Assembly (NCBI RefSeq): GCF_001956045.1
Contig: NZ_MRTH01000020.1
Coordinates: 62,001 to 126,000 of the forward strand
Length of the DNA stretch: 64,000 nt
Source: Paenibacillus sp. FSL H7-0331
Lineage (GTDB): Bacteria > Bacillota > Bacilli > Paenibacillales > NBRC-103111
Direction: 5' to 3'
The notes under the pieces are model-generated. The model was not told where the DNA came from and did no database searches. It saw nothing but the letters and a program-made list of their open reading frames with translations. Positions 48,089-55,701 of this stretch are shown here, piece after piece. The first letter of the stretch is position 1; every line of letters starts with the position of its first letter. The position numbers and the translations under genes are program-made.

Positions 48089-48925
48089 ATGATGGTTACA
48101 GATCGTAAAGATGCAAATCAAAAGGTTCATTGGCAAGCCCATCAAAGCACGAATGCCGAGATGCCTGAGAACACATTGGCGGCCATGCGATATGCTTGGG
48201 AGCTTGGCGGCATTCCGGAACTCGATATTAGGCAAACTGCTGATGGTGTTATTATCGGTATGCATGATACAACGCCGAAGCGAACAACAAACGCACCTGA
48301 ATCGGATCAGGATCGACTGATTTCGGAATGCGCGTTTGCTGAGGTTCAAGAATGGGATGCAGGGATCAAATTCAGTGAACAGTATAGGGGAGAGAAGGTC
48401 CCCGCACTTGCTCAAATATTGTCCGTGTTAGCTCAGTACCCTGAGCGTGAGCTCTACCTGGATTTCAAAGAGGTCGACTTGAAAAAAATGGCTTTGCTCA
48501 TTAAGGAATATGGAGTTGGGCGACAAATTATTTTTTGCCACTCCAATCATGAGAACTGCAAGACGGTTAAACGGTTAGTGCCAGAGGTGCGTACTATGCA
48601 ATGGATTCCCGATAATGAGGTTGACTTCAGATTTCAAGAGACGCTTGAAACCGGATTCGACTCCCTTGACATCGTTCAAATTCATTTGGTCGATGCCAAG
48701 GCAAATGAAGGATGGAGATACAGGCTGCAGCGTGAGTTTTTGCAGGAGGCGCTTAAGCATTTGAACGAAGCCGGATTAGAACTGGAAGTATTGCCATTTC
48801 ACTTCGACCAGGATTCTATGTTCGAGCTTATGGATATGGGGATCCGACGGTTTGCCGTCGACGAACCGAAAGTGTTTGTACAAACGATTCACCGTTATTT
48901 CAATGATAGGCAGAATGGTGGCTAG
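48089..48925 (+). CDS. glycerophosphodiester phosphodiesterase-family protein (atypical)
   Basis: A 278-residue cytosolic TIM-barrel GDPD. Glu44 and Asp46 (ELDIRQ) and the second catalytic His59 (GMHD) are present, as is PENT. The first catalytic His18 lies in AHQSTN, where the family normally has HRG; the missing Arg is unusual and may mean an altered substrate. Family members cut glycerophosphodiesters into glycerol 3-phosphate and an alcohol. It is the last gene of the importer operon (19 bp after the binding protein), so it probably acts on the imported compound. Two starts are possible, ATG 48089 or 48092. Confidence 0.82.
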   Translation: MMVTDRKDANQKVHWQAHQSTNAEMPENTLAAMRYAWELGGIPELDIRQTADGVIIGMHDTTPKRTTNAPESDQDRLISECAFAEVQEWDAGIKFSEQYRGEKVPALAQILSVLAQYPERELYLDFKEVDLKKMALLIKEYGVGRQIIFCHSNHENCKTVKRLVPEVRTMQWIPDNEVDFRFQETLETGFDSLDIVQIHLVDAKANEGWRYRLQREFLQEALKHLNEAGLELEVLPFHFDQDSMFELMDMGIRRFAVDEPKVFVQTIHRYFNDRQNGG

Positions 48926-48955
48926 TCATTCCTATAAATGGATTGGGTAGATACA

Positions 48956-48986
48956 AGGGGCAAGAAAGCTGCCCCTGTTTGTTATT
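48956..48986 (+). terminator. rho-independent terminator of the importer operon
   Basis: Arms AGGGGCA (48956-48962) and TGCCCCT (48970-48976) with a 7-nt loop, followed by GTTTGTTATTT. Confidence 0.75.
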
Positions 48987-49102
48987 TCGGCAAAGCAAGC
49001 AGATCGTCCATATATGGTGGACAAAATGCTCCAGAAAATGGAAAATTTATTTAGTAGTATTGGAAAGCAGGAGGGGCCTGAATATAGGGGGGATTGCTTA
49101 GA

Positions 49103-49861
49103 TTAATCGGCAATGACGATCTCTATACCATCGAGGGTATTCAGGAAGTCCCTGTCGGCGCTTTGATCCGTAATTAGGGTACTTATTTGATTAACCTCTG
49201 CAAAGGTTGCGATGGATCTGCGGTTCAGCTTGGAATGATCCAGCAAGGCAACCACTTTATTTACATTGTTCACCATCAGTTTTTTCAGCTCGGCTTCATA
49301 GATGCTGAAATCGGCTAGACCGGAAGTGGTGGTAAAGCCATGCGCAGAGGTGAAGAACACGTCGGCATGAATTTGCGAGAGCAGTCCTTTGCCAAGCAAG
49401 CCTTCCAATGAGCTCGAGCCTGGTCTAAGCACGCCTCCGATAACGATGACGTTAATATGAGGATTGCGAGTTAATTCTTGCGCTGTGGCCAACCCGTTAG
49501 TCACAACGGTTAAATAATCGTAGTTAATCAAAAGCTTGGCAAGTTCAAGGGAGGTTGAACTGGCGTCGAGAATGATACATTGGCCATTTTGAACAAAGGG
49601 AAGAGCAGCTTTACCTATCATCTTCTTCTCCGCTTGATTAGCTAAGCTGCGTGAGTGAAAGGTATTCTCGGAGGTTGTTGGTTTTGGTAAAACAGCACCA
49701 CCATGTGTTCTTTCCAGTAAACCGTCCTCTTCCAGAATTTTGAGATCATTGCGAAGCGTTCCTTCGGAAACGTTTAATTCTATGGATATATCTTTAACTA
49801 ACAATTGTTTATTTTCGTTTAATATTTGCATAATCTGATTACGTCGTTCGGGTGCCAACAT
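49103..49861 (-). CDS. DeoR/GlpR-family transcriptional regulator
   Basis: A 252-residue regulator. The N-terminal DeoR winged helix reads APERRNQIMQILNENKQLLVKD, then SEGTLRNDLKILEEDGLLERTHGGAVL. The C-terminal DeoRC domain (about 75-250) is a sugar-phosphate sensor with DASSTSLELAK and VVTNGLATAQEL. ATG 49861 follows AGGAGA. It is transcribed divergently from the dehydrogenase operon and convergently towards the importer operon. A phosphorylated catabolic intermediate such as erythrulose phosphate would be the expected inducer. It is the obvious regulator of cluster D. Confidence 0.9.
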   Translation of the reverse strand: MLAPERRNQIMQILNENKQLLVKDISIELNVSEGTLRNDLKILEEDGLLERTHGGAVLPKPTTSENTFHSRSLANQAEKKMIGKAALPFVQNGQCIILDASSTSLELAKLLINYDYLTVVTNGLATAQELTRNPHINVIVIGGVLRPGSSSLEGLLGKGLLSQIHADVFFTSAHGFTTTSGLADFSIYEAELKKLMVNNVNKVVALLDHSKLNRRSIATFAEVNQISTLITDQSADRDFLNTLDGIEIVIAD

Positions 49862-50216
49862 GTTCGCATCTCCTAGAGTACATTTTTTTAGTATTATAAC
49901 AAAATAAAAATAATCATTCAATAATTGATGTCAAATACGTATGGAAATATAATTAAAATTAATAAAGCAACCACAAACACATAAATATGAAGCATAAGCG
50001 TTAGTATCGTCTTACAGCAATCAAATTCATTTGCGCTATCTTCACTATTATATCACAAATTTAAATTGTTGGATTTCGTTTAAATGAAAACAAATGATAA
50101 CAAACAACAGTATAAATCAAATTAAACGTTGACAAAGTTTGGCTTAGATGCGAAAATAAATATGTAAAATAGGAATTGTTATATTTATCTAATATATATA
50201 CTAGGGAGGTTATTTA
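49862..50216. promoter_or_regulatory. divergent control region of the DeoR regulator and dehydrogenase operon
   Basis: The gap holds an AT-rich block at about 50094-50115 (AACAAATGATAACAAACAAC) that resembles the complement of 43466-43497 upstream of the importer operon. The forward promoter is TTGACA (50129-50134), 17 bp, GAAAAT (50152-50157), with a TGC extension, the twin of 43633. These blocks are candidate DeoR operators. The rest is AT-rich without a gene. Confidence 0.65.
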
Positions 50217-51296
50217 GTGAATATCAGTATGATTCCTGGAAATATGAAAGCCATTGTAGCCTATGCCCCGGGCGATTATCGGCTGGAAACAGTTGATGTA
50301 CCGACAGCAGGTTTTGGCGAGATGGTCATTAAAGTTGAAGCTTGTGGTATTTGTGCAGGTGATATAAAAGCGTTCCAAGGAGCGCCAAGCTTCTGGGGGG
50401 ATGACAAACAAGCTTCTTACATTAAAGCCCCCATGATTCCCGGACATGAATTTATCGGCTTTGTGGTCCAGATCGGAGAAGGTGTTGAAGGGTATTCGAT
50501 TGGTGATCGGGTCATATCCGAACAGATTGTGCCTTGCTGGAATTGCCGGTTCTGCAAGCGTGGACAGTATTGGATGTGCGAAAAGCACGACCTGTACGGT
50601 TTTCAGAATAATGTAAACGGTGCCATGGCGGAATATATGAAGTTCACGAAGGAAGCCATTAATTTCAAAGTTCCGCTTGATCTCCCGATTGAGAAAGCTA
50701 TTCTGATTGAGCCTTATGCTTGCTCTCTCCATGCCGTCCAGCGTGCACAAATCGAGCTTGGTGATGTAGTCGTCATTTCGGGAGCAGGAACATTAGGTTT
50801 AGGAATGGTAGGCGCCGCGAAAAGATCCGGAGCCGGAAAGCTAATCGTGCTGGATTTGTTCGAAGAGAGATTGCAATTAGCCAGAGAATTTGGTGCGGAC
50901 CTGGTATTGAACCCGAAAGAGGTTGATGTGGTTGCTGAGATTAAAAAGCTGACGGAAGGTTACGGTTGCGATATTTATATCGAGGCTACCGGACACCCCA
51001 AATCCGTTGAGCAGGGACTTAACATGATCCGTAAACTGGGCAGGTTCGTTGAATTCAGTGTGTTCAAGGATCCCGTCACGGTAGATTGGAGCATTATAAG
51101 CGATAGAAAAGAATTGGATGTGCTTGGCTCCCATCTTGGACCTTATTGTTACCCGCTTGTTATAGAGGGCATTGCTAATGGAGATTTCCCGACAGAGGGG
51201 GTAGTCACTCATATGCTTCCATTGGAGCAATATTTGGAAGGCTTTGATTTGGTGAAAAAAGGTATTAACTCATTGAAGGTCGTTCTTATTCCCTAA
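50217..51296 (+). CDS. zinc-dependent polyol dehydrogenase, erythritol/L-threitol type
   Basis: A 359-residue medium-chain dehydrogenase. Catalytic zinc ligands are Cys46 (CGICAGD), His77 and Glu78 (PGHEF); structural zinc ligands are Cys107, 110, 113 and 121. The NAD site is GAGTLGLGMVGAA near residue 183. Segments ISEQIVPCWNCRFCKRGQY, KHDLYGFQ and VDWSIISDRKELDVLGSHLGPY (in part) agree with what I recall of the mycobacterial erythritol/L-threitol dehydrogenase. It would oxidise a C4 polyol to erythrulose. The start is GTG 50217, with AGGGAGGT upstream. RpiB- and DhaK-type genes downstream support the assignment. Other polyols, for example glycerol or sorbitol, remain possible. Confidence 0.78.
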   Translation: MNISMIPGNMKAIVAYAPGDYRLETVDVPTAGFGEMVIKVEACGICAGDIKAFQGAPSFWGDDKQASYIKAPMIPGHEFIGFVVQIGEGVEGYSIGDRVISEQIVPCWNCRFCKRGQYWMCEKHDLYGFQNNVNGAMAEYMKFTKEAINFKVPLDLPIEKAILIEPYACSLHAVQRAQIELGDVVVISGAGTLGLGMVGAAKRSGAGKLIVLDLFEERLQLAREFGADLVLNPKEVDVVAEIKKLTEGYGCDIYIEATGHPKSVEQGLNMIRKLGRFVEFSVFKDPVTVDWSIISDRKELDVLGSHLGPYCYPLVIEGIANGDFPTEGVVTHMLPLEQYLEGFDLVKKGINSLKVVLIP

Positions 51297-51313
51297 CTTG
51301 TCTTAAAGTACGA

Positions 51314-51481
51314 GTTCAAAAAGTTCGCACTTCAGCACCGAGAAGGTTGCAAGAACCTGAAGAAGGAGGAGCGGAGCTTAGGCAAAACCTAAGTGAGCAC
51401 CGGACTTCGAAGGTGAATGCAAGTTTCGATGTCGAATACGCTTCCTGTGTTACCTCGTGATCAAGTGGGGACTTTTTGAAC
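51314..51481 (+). repeat. 168-bp element with 19-bp terminal inverted repeats (candidate MITE or structured RNA)
   Basis: GTTCAAAAAGTTCGCACTT (51314-51332) and AAGTGGGGACTTTTTGAAC (51463-51481) are inverted copies matching at 17 of 19 positions. The interior holds a local hairpin CTTAGG-CAAAA-CCTAAG and is G/A-rich, unlike neighbouring DNA. It fills the gap between the dehydrogenase and rpiB genes and would be transcribed with them. No frame codes for protein. I think closely similar units recur in Paenibacillus genomes, but I cannot check that here. Confidence 0.6.
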
Positions 51482-51523
51482 AACCTCTCATACACGTATT
51501 TCTATAATAAAGGAGCCTTACAC

Positions 51524-52021
51524 ATGAGAATAGCCATTGGAGCCGATGAGGCGGGTTTCACCTTGAAGGAAATTATTAAAAGCTATCTCGGAGAACGAGG
51601 TGTTGAGCATGTTGATTTTGGTCCGGCAGACAGTACCCAGTCCATCGATTATCCTGATGTTGGCTTTGCTGTTGCAGAAGAAGTTGTTCGAGGCCATTAT
51701 GACCGTGCCATCCTGATCTGTGGTACTGGTATAGGAATGACGATTACGGCGGATAAGGTTCCGGGAATCCGTGCAGCACTTTGCCATGACACTTATTCGG
51801 CAGAACGTGCTATGAAGAGTAACAATGCCCAGGTGCTGACGATGGGAGCGAGAGTGATCGGTTCGGAATTGGCTAAACATATTGTCCGTGCATGGCTGGA
51901 ATCGGAATTTGACGGGGGCAACTCGGAGCGCAAGGTTCAGAAGATTATGGAAGGCGAGCAAAGGCTCGCAGGTACGGGTGTATATGCAAAAGAAATCAGT
52001 TCATGTTCTACACATGAATAA
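51524..52021 (+). CDS. RpiB/LacAB-family sugar-phosphate isomerase (EryI-like)
   Basis: A 165-residue isomerase. The N-terminal IAIGADEAGF, the active-site Cys66 in ICGTGIGM, and the anion-binding helix before QVLTMGARVIG are RpiB hallmarks. The segment ERAMKSNNAQ replaces the usual R-x-H-N-D-A-N. RpiB converts ribose 5-phosphate and ribulose 5-phosphate; its EryI relatives convert D-erythrulose 4-phosphate to D-erythrose 4-phosphate. Its location between a tetritol-type dehydrogenase and a DhaK-type kinase favours the tetrose role. AAAGGAGCC precedes ATG 51524. Confidence 0.85.
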   Translation: MRIAIGADEAGFTLKEIIKSYLGERGVEHVDFGPADSTQSIDYPDVGFAVAEEVVRGHYDRAILICGTGIGMTITADKVPGIRAALCHDTYSAERAMKSNNAQVLTMGARVIGSELAKHIVRAWLESEFDGGNSERKVQKIMEGEQRLAGTGVYAKEISSCSTHE

Positions 52022-52054
52022 AGCAAAGGGATAGAAGGAAGGAGCGGTTAGGTC

Positions 52055-53056
52055 TTGAAAAAACTGATTAATGTGCCCAATGCGGTAGTCGATGAAATGA
52101 TTGAAGGGTATGTGGCGGCGTATCCGAAATATGTGAAGGTGCTGCCTGAGAATAAACGGTCCGTAGTAAGTGTGGAAACGGCAAGAGCAGGTAAGGTGGG
52201 TGTAGTGATAGGCGGCGGCAGTGGTCATGAGCCAGCCTTCATGGGTTTGATAGGACGTGGATTTGCTGACGGCGTACCGGTAGGTAACGTGTTCGCTTCA
52301 CCACCGCCGGATCCGATCCTCGAAGTGACCCGAGCGGTCAACGGGGGTGCTGGTGTTGTATATATATACGGCAATTATGCAGGAGATTGCATGAACTTCG
52401 ATATGGCAGCCGAGCTTGCGGAGATGGAGGATATACAGGTTCAGACGGTGCTGGTAACCGATGATGCAGCTTCAGCTCCGCTATCGCAAGCAGATCGCCG
52501 TCGTGGGATTGCCGGGGGCTTTCTTGTTTTTAAAACGGCGGGAGCGGCAGCCGATCAAGGCTATACCCTGGATGAAGTAGTCCTCGCTGCCCGTAAAGCC
52601 AATGCTAATCTCCGGACAATGGGCGTGGCCCTGAGCCCGTGCGCCGTGCCTCAGACGGGTAAGCCAAGCTTTGTGCTGGGCGAGGATGAGATGGAGATTG
52701 GCTTGGGCATTCACGGAGAGCCGGGCATTGAGCGGGGAACACTCAAGACAGCGGACGAAGTGACGGATGCACTGCTGGAGCGAATCCTCGAGGATATGCC
52801 GATCACTGCAGGGGAACGGGTAGTGGTTTTGGTCAACGGGCTCGGATCGACACCGCATATGGAGTTGTTCGTTGTGTACCGTCGAGTGGCGAAGCGCCTG
52901 AAAGACTTGGGTGTGAGCATTCATCGTTCCTTTGTGGGGGAATATGTGACCTCGCTGGAAATGGGAGGCTGCTCTGTGTCGGTTATGAAGCTGGACGATG
53001 AGTTGATCCGGCTGATCGATCATCCGACAGATACACCGATGTATGTGCAGCAGTAA
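52055..53056 (+). CDS. DhaK-type ketose kinase subunit
   Basis: A 333-residue dihydroxyacetone-kinase K domain. GGGSGHEPAF (53-62) binds substrate, and His220 in LGIHGEPG is the residue that forms the covalent hemiaminal with the keto sugar, so the subunit looks active. On its own it cannot phosphorylate; the nucleotide comes from the DhaL subunit next door. In this context the substrate may be erythrulose rather than dihydroxyacetone. The start is TTG 52055 with GGAAGGAGCGG upstream. There is no DhaM phosphotransfer gene in the window, so an ATP-using pair is implied. Confidence 0.9.
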   Translation: MKKLINVPNAVVDEMIEGYVAAYPKYVKVLPENKRSVVSVETARAGKVGVVIGGGSGHEPAFMGLIGRGFADGVPVGNVFASPPPDPILEVTRAVNGGAGVVYIYGNYAGDCMNFDMAAELAEMEDIQVQTVLVTDDAASAPLSQADRRRGIAGGFLVFKTAGAAADQGYTLDEVVLAARKANANLRTMGVALSPCAVPQTGKPSFVLGEDEMEIGLGIHGEPGIERGTLKTADEVTDALLERILEDMPITAGERVVVLVNGLGSTPHMELFVVYRRVAKRLKDLGVSIHRSFVGEYVTSLEMGGCSVSVMKLDDELIRLIDHPTDTPMYVQQ

Positions 53057-53114
53057 GAGCTCATCTAATGCTACCGATGTCTTGCTAATGCAAAGCATTG
53101 AGGAGGGAAAGTTA

Positions 53115-53753
53115 ATGAAAGTAAACATGGAGCAATGGAAAAGTCTCTTCGGTCATATTGCCTTACGAATCGAGGAGGAGAAAGAAGGGTTGTCCGAGCT
53201 GGACAGGGCAGTGGGCGATGGTGATCATGGGGTCACGATGTCGCTAGGCTGGGAAGCTATCGTTGAAGCAACAGCTGCATTCGAAGGGGGAGATTGCGGA
53301 GCCTTGTGCAAAAAAATCGCAATGACCTTCCTGAATGCGGTCGGATCGTCGGTAGGACCGCTGTATGCCACGGCCTTTCTGCGTGGAGCAGCGGTGCTTC
53401 AAGGAAAAGAGGAGCTGGAGGAGGAGGATATCGTTCAGTTTTGGTTGGCTGCGGTAAAGGGGATTCAAGAACGTGGCAAAGCCCAGATCGGCGATAAAAC
53501 CATGATGGATGCCTGGCTTCCTGCGATGGACGCTCTCCAGCAAGCCAGAGCAGAGGGTCAAGGACTATTGGAGAGCTTGGAAGCGGCTGTGAAGGCTGCT
53601 GAGGAAGGCAAACGCTCAACCGCTTTATTAATATCCCGAATAGGACGATCCAGCCGGTTGGGGGAGCGTTCTTCCGGTCATATCGACCCGGGAGCGGCTT
53701 CTGCTCATATCATTCTCTCGGCATTTACCGAGGCACTGACCATTCGTAAATGA
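53115..53753 (+). CDS. DhaL-type nucleotide-binding kinase subunit
   Basis: A 212-residue DhaL/Dak2 domain. The two magnesium ions and the nucleotide are held by Asp30, Asp35 and Asp37 in DRAVGDGDHG, exactly at the positions known for DhaL. SSVGPLYATAFLRGA, IGDKTMMDAW and GRSSRLGERSSGHIDPGAAS complete the eight-helix barrel. It partners the DhaK subunit. A lone DhaL normally carries ADP rephosphorylated by DhaM, while ATP-type enzymes are fused; here K and L are separate with no M. GAGGAGGGAAAG precedes ATG 53115; an upstream ATG at 53043 lies within dhaK. Confidence 0.9.
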   Translation: MKVNMEQWKSLFGHIALRIEEEKEGLSELDRAVGDGDHGVTMSLGWEAIVEATAAFEGGDCGALCKKIAMTFLNAVGSSVGPLYATAFLRGAAVLQGKEELEEEDIVQFWLAAVKGIQERGKAQIGDKTMMDAWLPAMDALQQARAEGQGLLESLEAAVKAAEEGKRSTALLISRIGRSSRLGERSSGHIDPGAASAHIILSAFTEALTIRK

Positions 53754-53811
53754 AAGCTGGGATAGCTATGAAAAATATAGGTTCAGGCTTAAAAGAAAGG
53801 GTAGTTAATCT

Positions 53812-54633
53812 ATGAGTGGAATTCGCATGATAGTCAGTGATTTGGATGGAACGCTGCTGTCTGAGGACAACAGAGTAACTGACACGGTTAAAGATGCCAT
53901 CGATCGATTTCGATTAGCCGGTGGGCTGTTTACAATCGCTACTGGCCGTTTCGGTCCAAGTACCGAAAGTATAATTAAACAGCTGAATATTGATATTCCT
54001 TTTATTTTATGCAATGGAGGCGTGCTGGCGAATCAGGATCGTGTATTAGAGATGGAGATGATTACCCTGGAAGAGACTTCATCTTTTTTATTGGAATGTG
54101 ACCGGCTCGGGGTGACCGTCATGCTGTTTCGAGAGGATGGACTTCATGCGATCCGGCGTTCGCCGCAATTGGAGTTATTTGAACAAAAAGAGGGAATTCG
54201 CAGTTCTTTCATACATGCGCTTGCTGACGATTGGCTTACCACTCCTGTCCAGAAGGTCGTTATGGTCGGAGATGTGAAGCAGATAAAGGAAATCTGGCAA
54301 AAGCAACAAAGCAGCTTTCGCAAGCAATACGCTATTACACAGTCTGAGGATGACTTATTTGAAATTCTACCGCCCTTTCAAAGCAAGGGTACGACTCTGA
54401 AAAAACTGATGACCTTGATGAATTTAGAGTCGCGGGAAGTCATGAGCATCGGAAACCAAATGAATGATCTGGATATGCTAGAAAACTCCGGAATTGGCGT
54501 AGCCGTAGCCAACAGTCACCCCGAGCTTAAAAAGAAGGCTTCCTATGTGTGCAGCAAAAGCTATGGTGAAGGCGTAGTGGAAGCAATGGAACGATTTGTA
54601 TTCAATTCAACGATTGTACGGAGGGATGCATGA
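53812..54633 (+). CDS. Cof-type HAD-superfamily sugar phosphatase
   Basis: A 273-residue haloacid-dehalogenase-fold hydrolase. Motif I is VSDLDGTLL (nucleophile Asp10, acid Asp12); the Cof-type C2 cap is in the middle; motifs III/IV are FQSKGTTLKKLM and SIGNQMNDLDMLENSGIGVAV. Such enzymes dephosphorylate sugar phosphates. Here it could recycle a dead-end phosphorylated intermediate or remove phosphate from an imported one. It is 58 bp after dhaL and overlaps the GDPD gene by 4 bp. Confidence 0.87.
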   Translation: MSGIRMIVSDLDGTLLSEDNRVTDTVKDAIDRFRLAGGLFTIATGRFGPSTESIIKQLNIDIPFILCNGGVLANQDRVLEMEMITLEETSSFLLECDRLGVTVMLFREDGLHAIRRSPQLELFEQKEGIRSSFIHALADDWLTTPVQKVVMVGDVKQIKEIWQKQQSSFRKQYAITQSEDDLFEILPPFQSKGTTLKKLMTLMNLESREVMSIGNQMNDLDMLENSGIGVAVANSHPELKKKASYVCSKSYGEGVVEAMERFVFNSTIVRRDA

Positions 54634-55337
54634 TGAAAGTAAAAGGTATCGCGCACAGAGGCTGCCCTAGCCGTTATCCTGAAAATACGCTGATTTCATT
54701 TAAGGAGACAGTGAAGCTCTCTTATTCATATCTGGAACTGGATGTTCAGCTTAGTAAGGATGGCGTACCCGTGATTATCCACGATACATCAGTGGACCGC
54801 ATGACGAACGGACAAGGGCGGGTAAAGGATTTGACCTTGGCTGAGCTCAAGGAACTGCGGATAGGGGGAACCGAGCAAATTCCTACTCTGGAAGAGGCAT
54901 TGACTTTGTTGAGGGATCAACTAATCATTGACATTGAACTCAAGCAGATGGGGAATCTGTATCCTGGATTAGAAGAAAAGGCATTGACTATGGTACAAGA
55001 GATGGGGATGCTGGATCAAGTGTTTTTTTCCTCCTTCGATCATTATTCTATGGTAAAGCTAAGACAGTTGGAGCCTAAAGCTGAAATTGGGTTGATCAAT
55101 CATAGTGCCAGCCCGGCCTTATTCCCATTCCTAAAAGAGCTGAATGCCCGATATTTGTCGATTAGTTTGGACTATGTCACCCCGGAACTGATTCAACGTT
55201 GTGAACAGGAAAATATAATCTTTATCCCTTATACGGTGGACCGGGAGGAGGATATGCAGGATATGCTCCGCTATCCGTCCGTACTCATTTGCACGAATGA
55301 GCTGGAAAGATGGGCTTCTATATCGTCAATTGGATAA
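54630..55337 (+). CDS. glycerophosphodiester phosphodiesterase
   Basis: A 235-residue cytosolic GDPD with the full catalytic set: His9-Arg10-Gly11 (AHRG), PENT, Glu36 and Asp38 (ELDVQ), and His51 (IHD). It hydrolyses glycerophosphodiesters to glycerol 3-phosphate and an alcohol. ATG 54630 overlaps the HAD stop codon (ATGATG). It is the last gene of the dehydrogenase operon, so cluster D carries two GDPD proteins, one canonical and one atypical. An IS66 scar follows directly. Confidence 0.9.
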   Translation: MMKVKGIAHRGCPSRYPENTLISFKETVKLSYSYLELDVQLSKDGVPVIIHDTSVDRMTNGQGRVKDLTLAELKELRIGGTEQIPTLEEALTLLRDQLIIDIELKQMGNLYPGLEEKALTMVQEMGMLDQVFFSSFDHYSMVKLRQLEPKAEIGLINHSASPALFPFLKELNARYLSISLDYVTPELIQRCEQENIIFIPYTVDREEDMQDMLRYPSVLICTNELERWASISSIG

Positions 55338-55367
55338 TAGCAGTTATATGCTCGGTTCGGGGAATAA

Positions 55368-55568
55368 CACAGTTCTATAGCTCGTGGCGCAAAGGCCAGC
55401 GCTGCTATTTACAGCGTGATCGAGACGGAAAATGGTCTGCATCCTTTTTGGTACCTCGTGTACGTATTTGAACAGTTGCCCCAGCTTACCACTCACCAGG
55501 CTCCTAAGGCACTGGAACCCTTGATGCCGTGGTCACCGTTGCTGCCGGACTCTTGCCGCCTTACGTAA
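55368..55568 (+). mobile_element. IS66-family transposase C-terminal remnant
   Basis: The frame ending at 55566-55568 reads ARGAKASAAIYSVIE, then PFWYLVYVFEQLPQL and LEPLMPWSPLLPDSCRLT, the conserved C terminus of IS66 TnpC transposases. A stop just upstream and a short deletion (about two codons after SVIE) show it is dead. Nothing of the rest of the element remains, apart from possibly the following hairpin (55589-55615). Confidence 0.85.
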
Positions 55569-55588
55569 TCTTCATCCATCATATACGT

Positions 55589-55620
55589 GCTCCCATCTAA
55601 ATAATAGGTGGGGGCTATTT
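55589..55620 (+). terminator. hairpin, possible terminator after the GDPD operon
   Basis: GCTCCCATCTA pairs with TAGGTGGGGGC (G-U pairs included) around AATAA, followed by TATTTG. It could end the cluster D transcript or belong to the IS66 scar. Confidence 0.4.
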
Positions 55621-55701
55621 GACATTCTCCTTAAGCATAGTTCTCTGCACCTATATTTGGTATAATCAGAAAAGACAGATCTCGAGCAAATTCTTCAGCC
55701 G

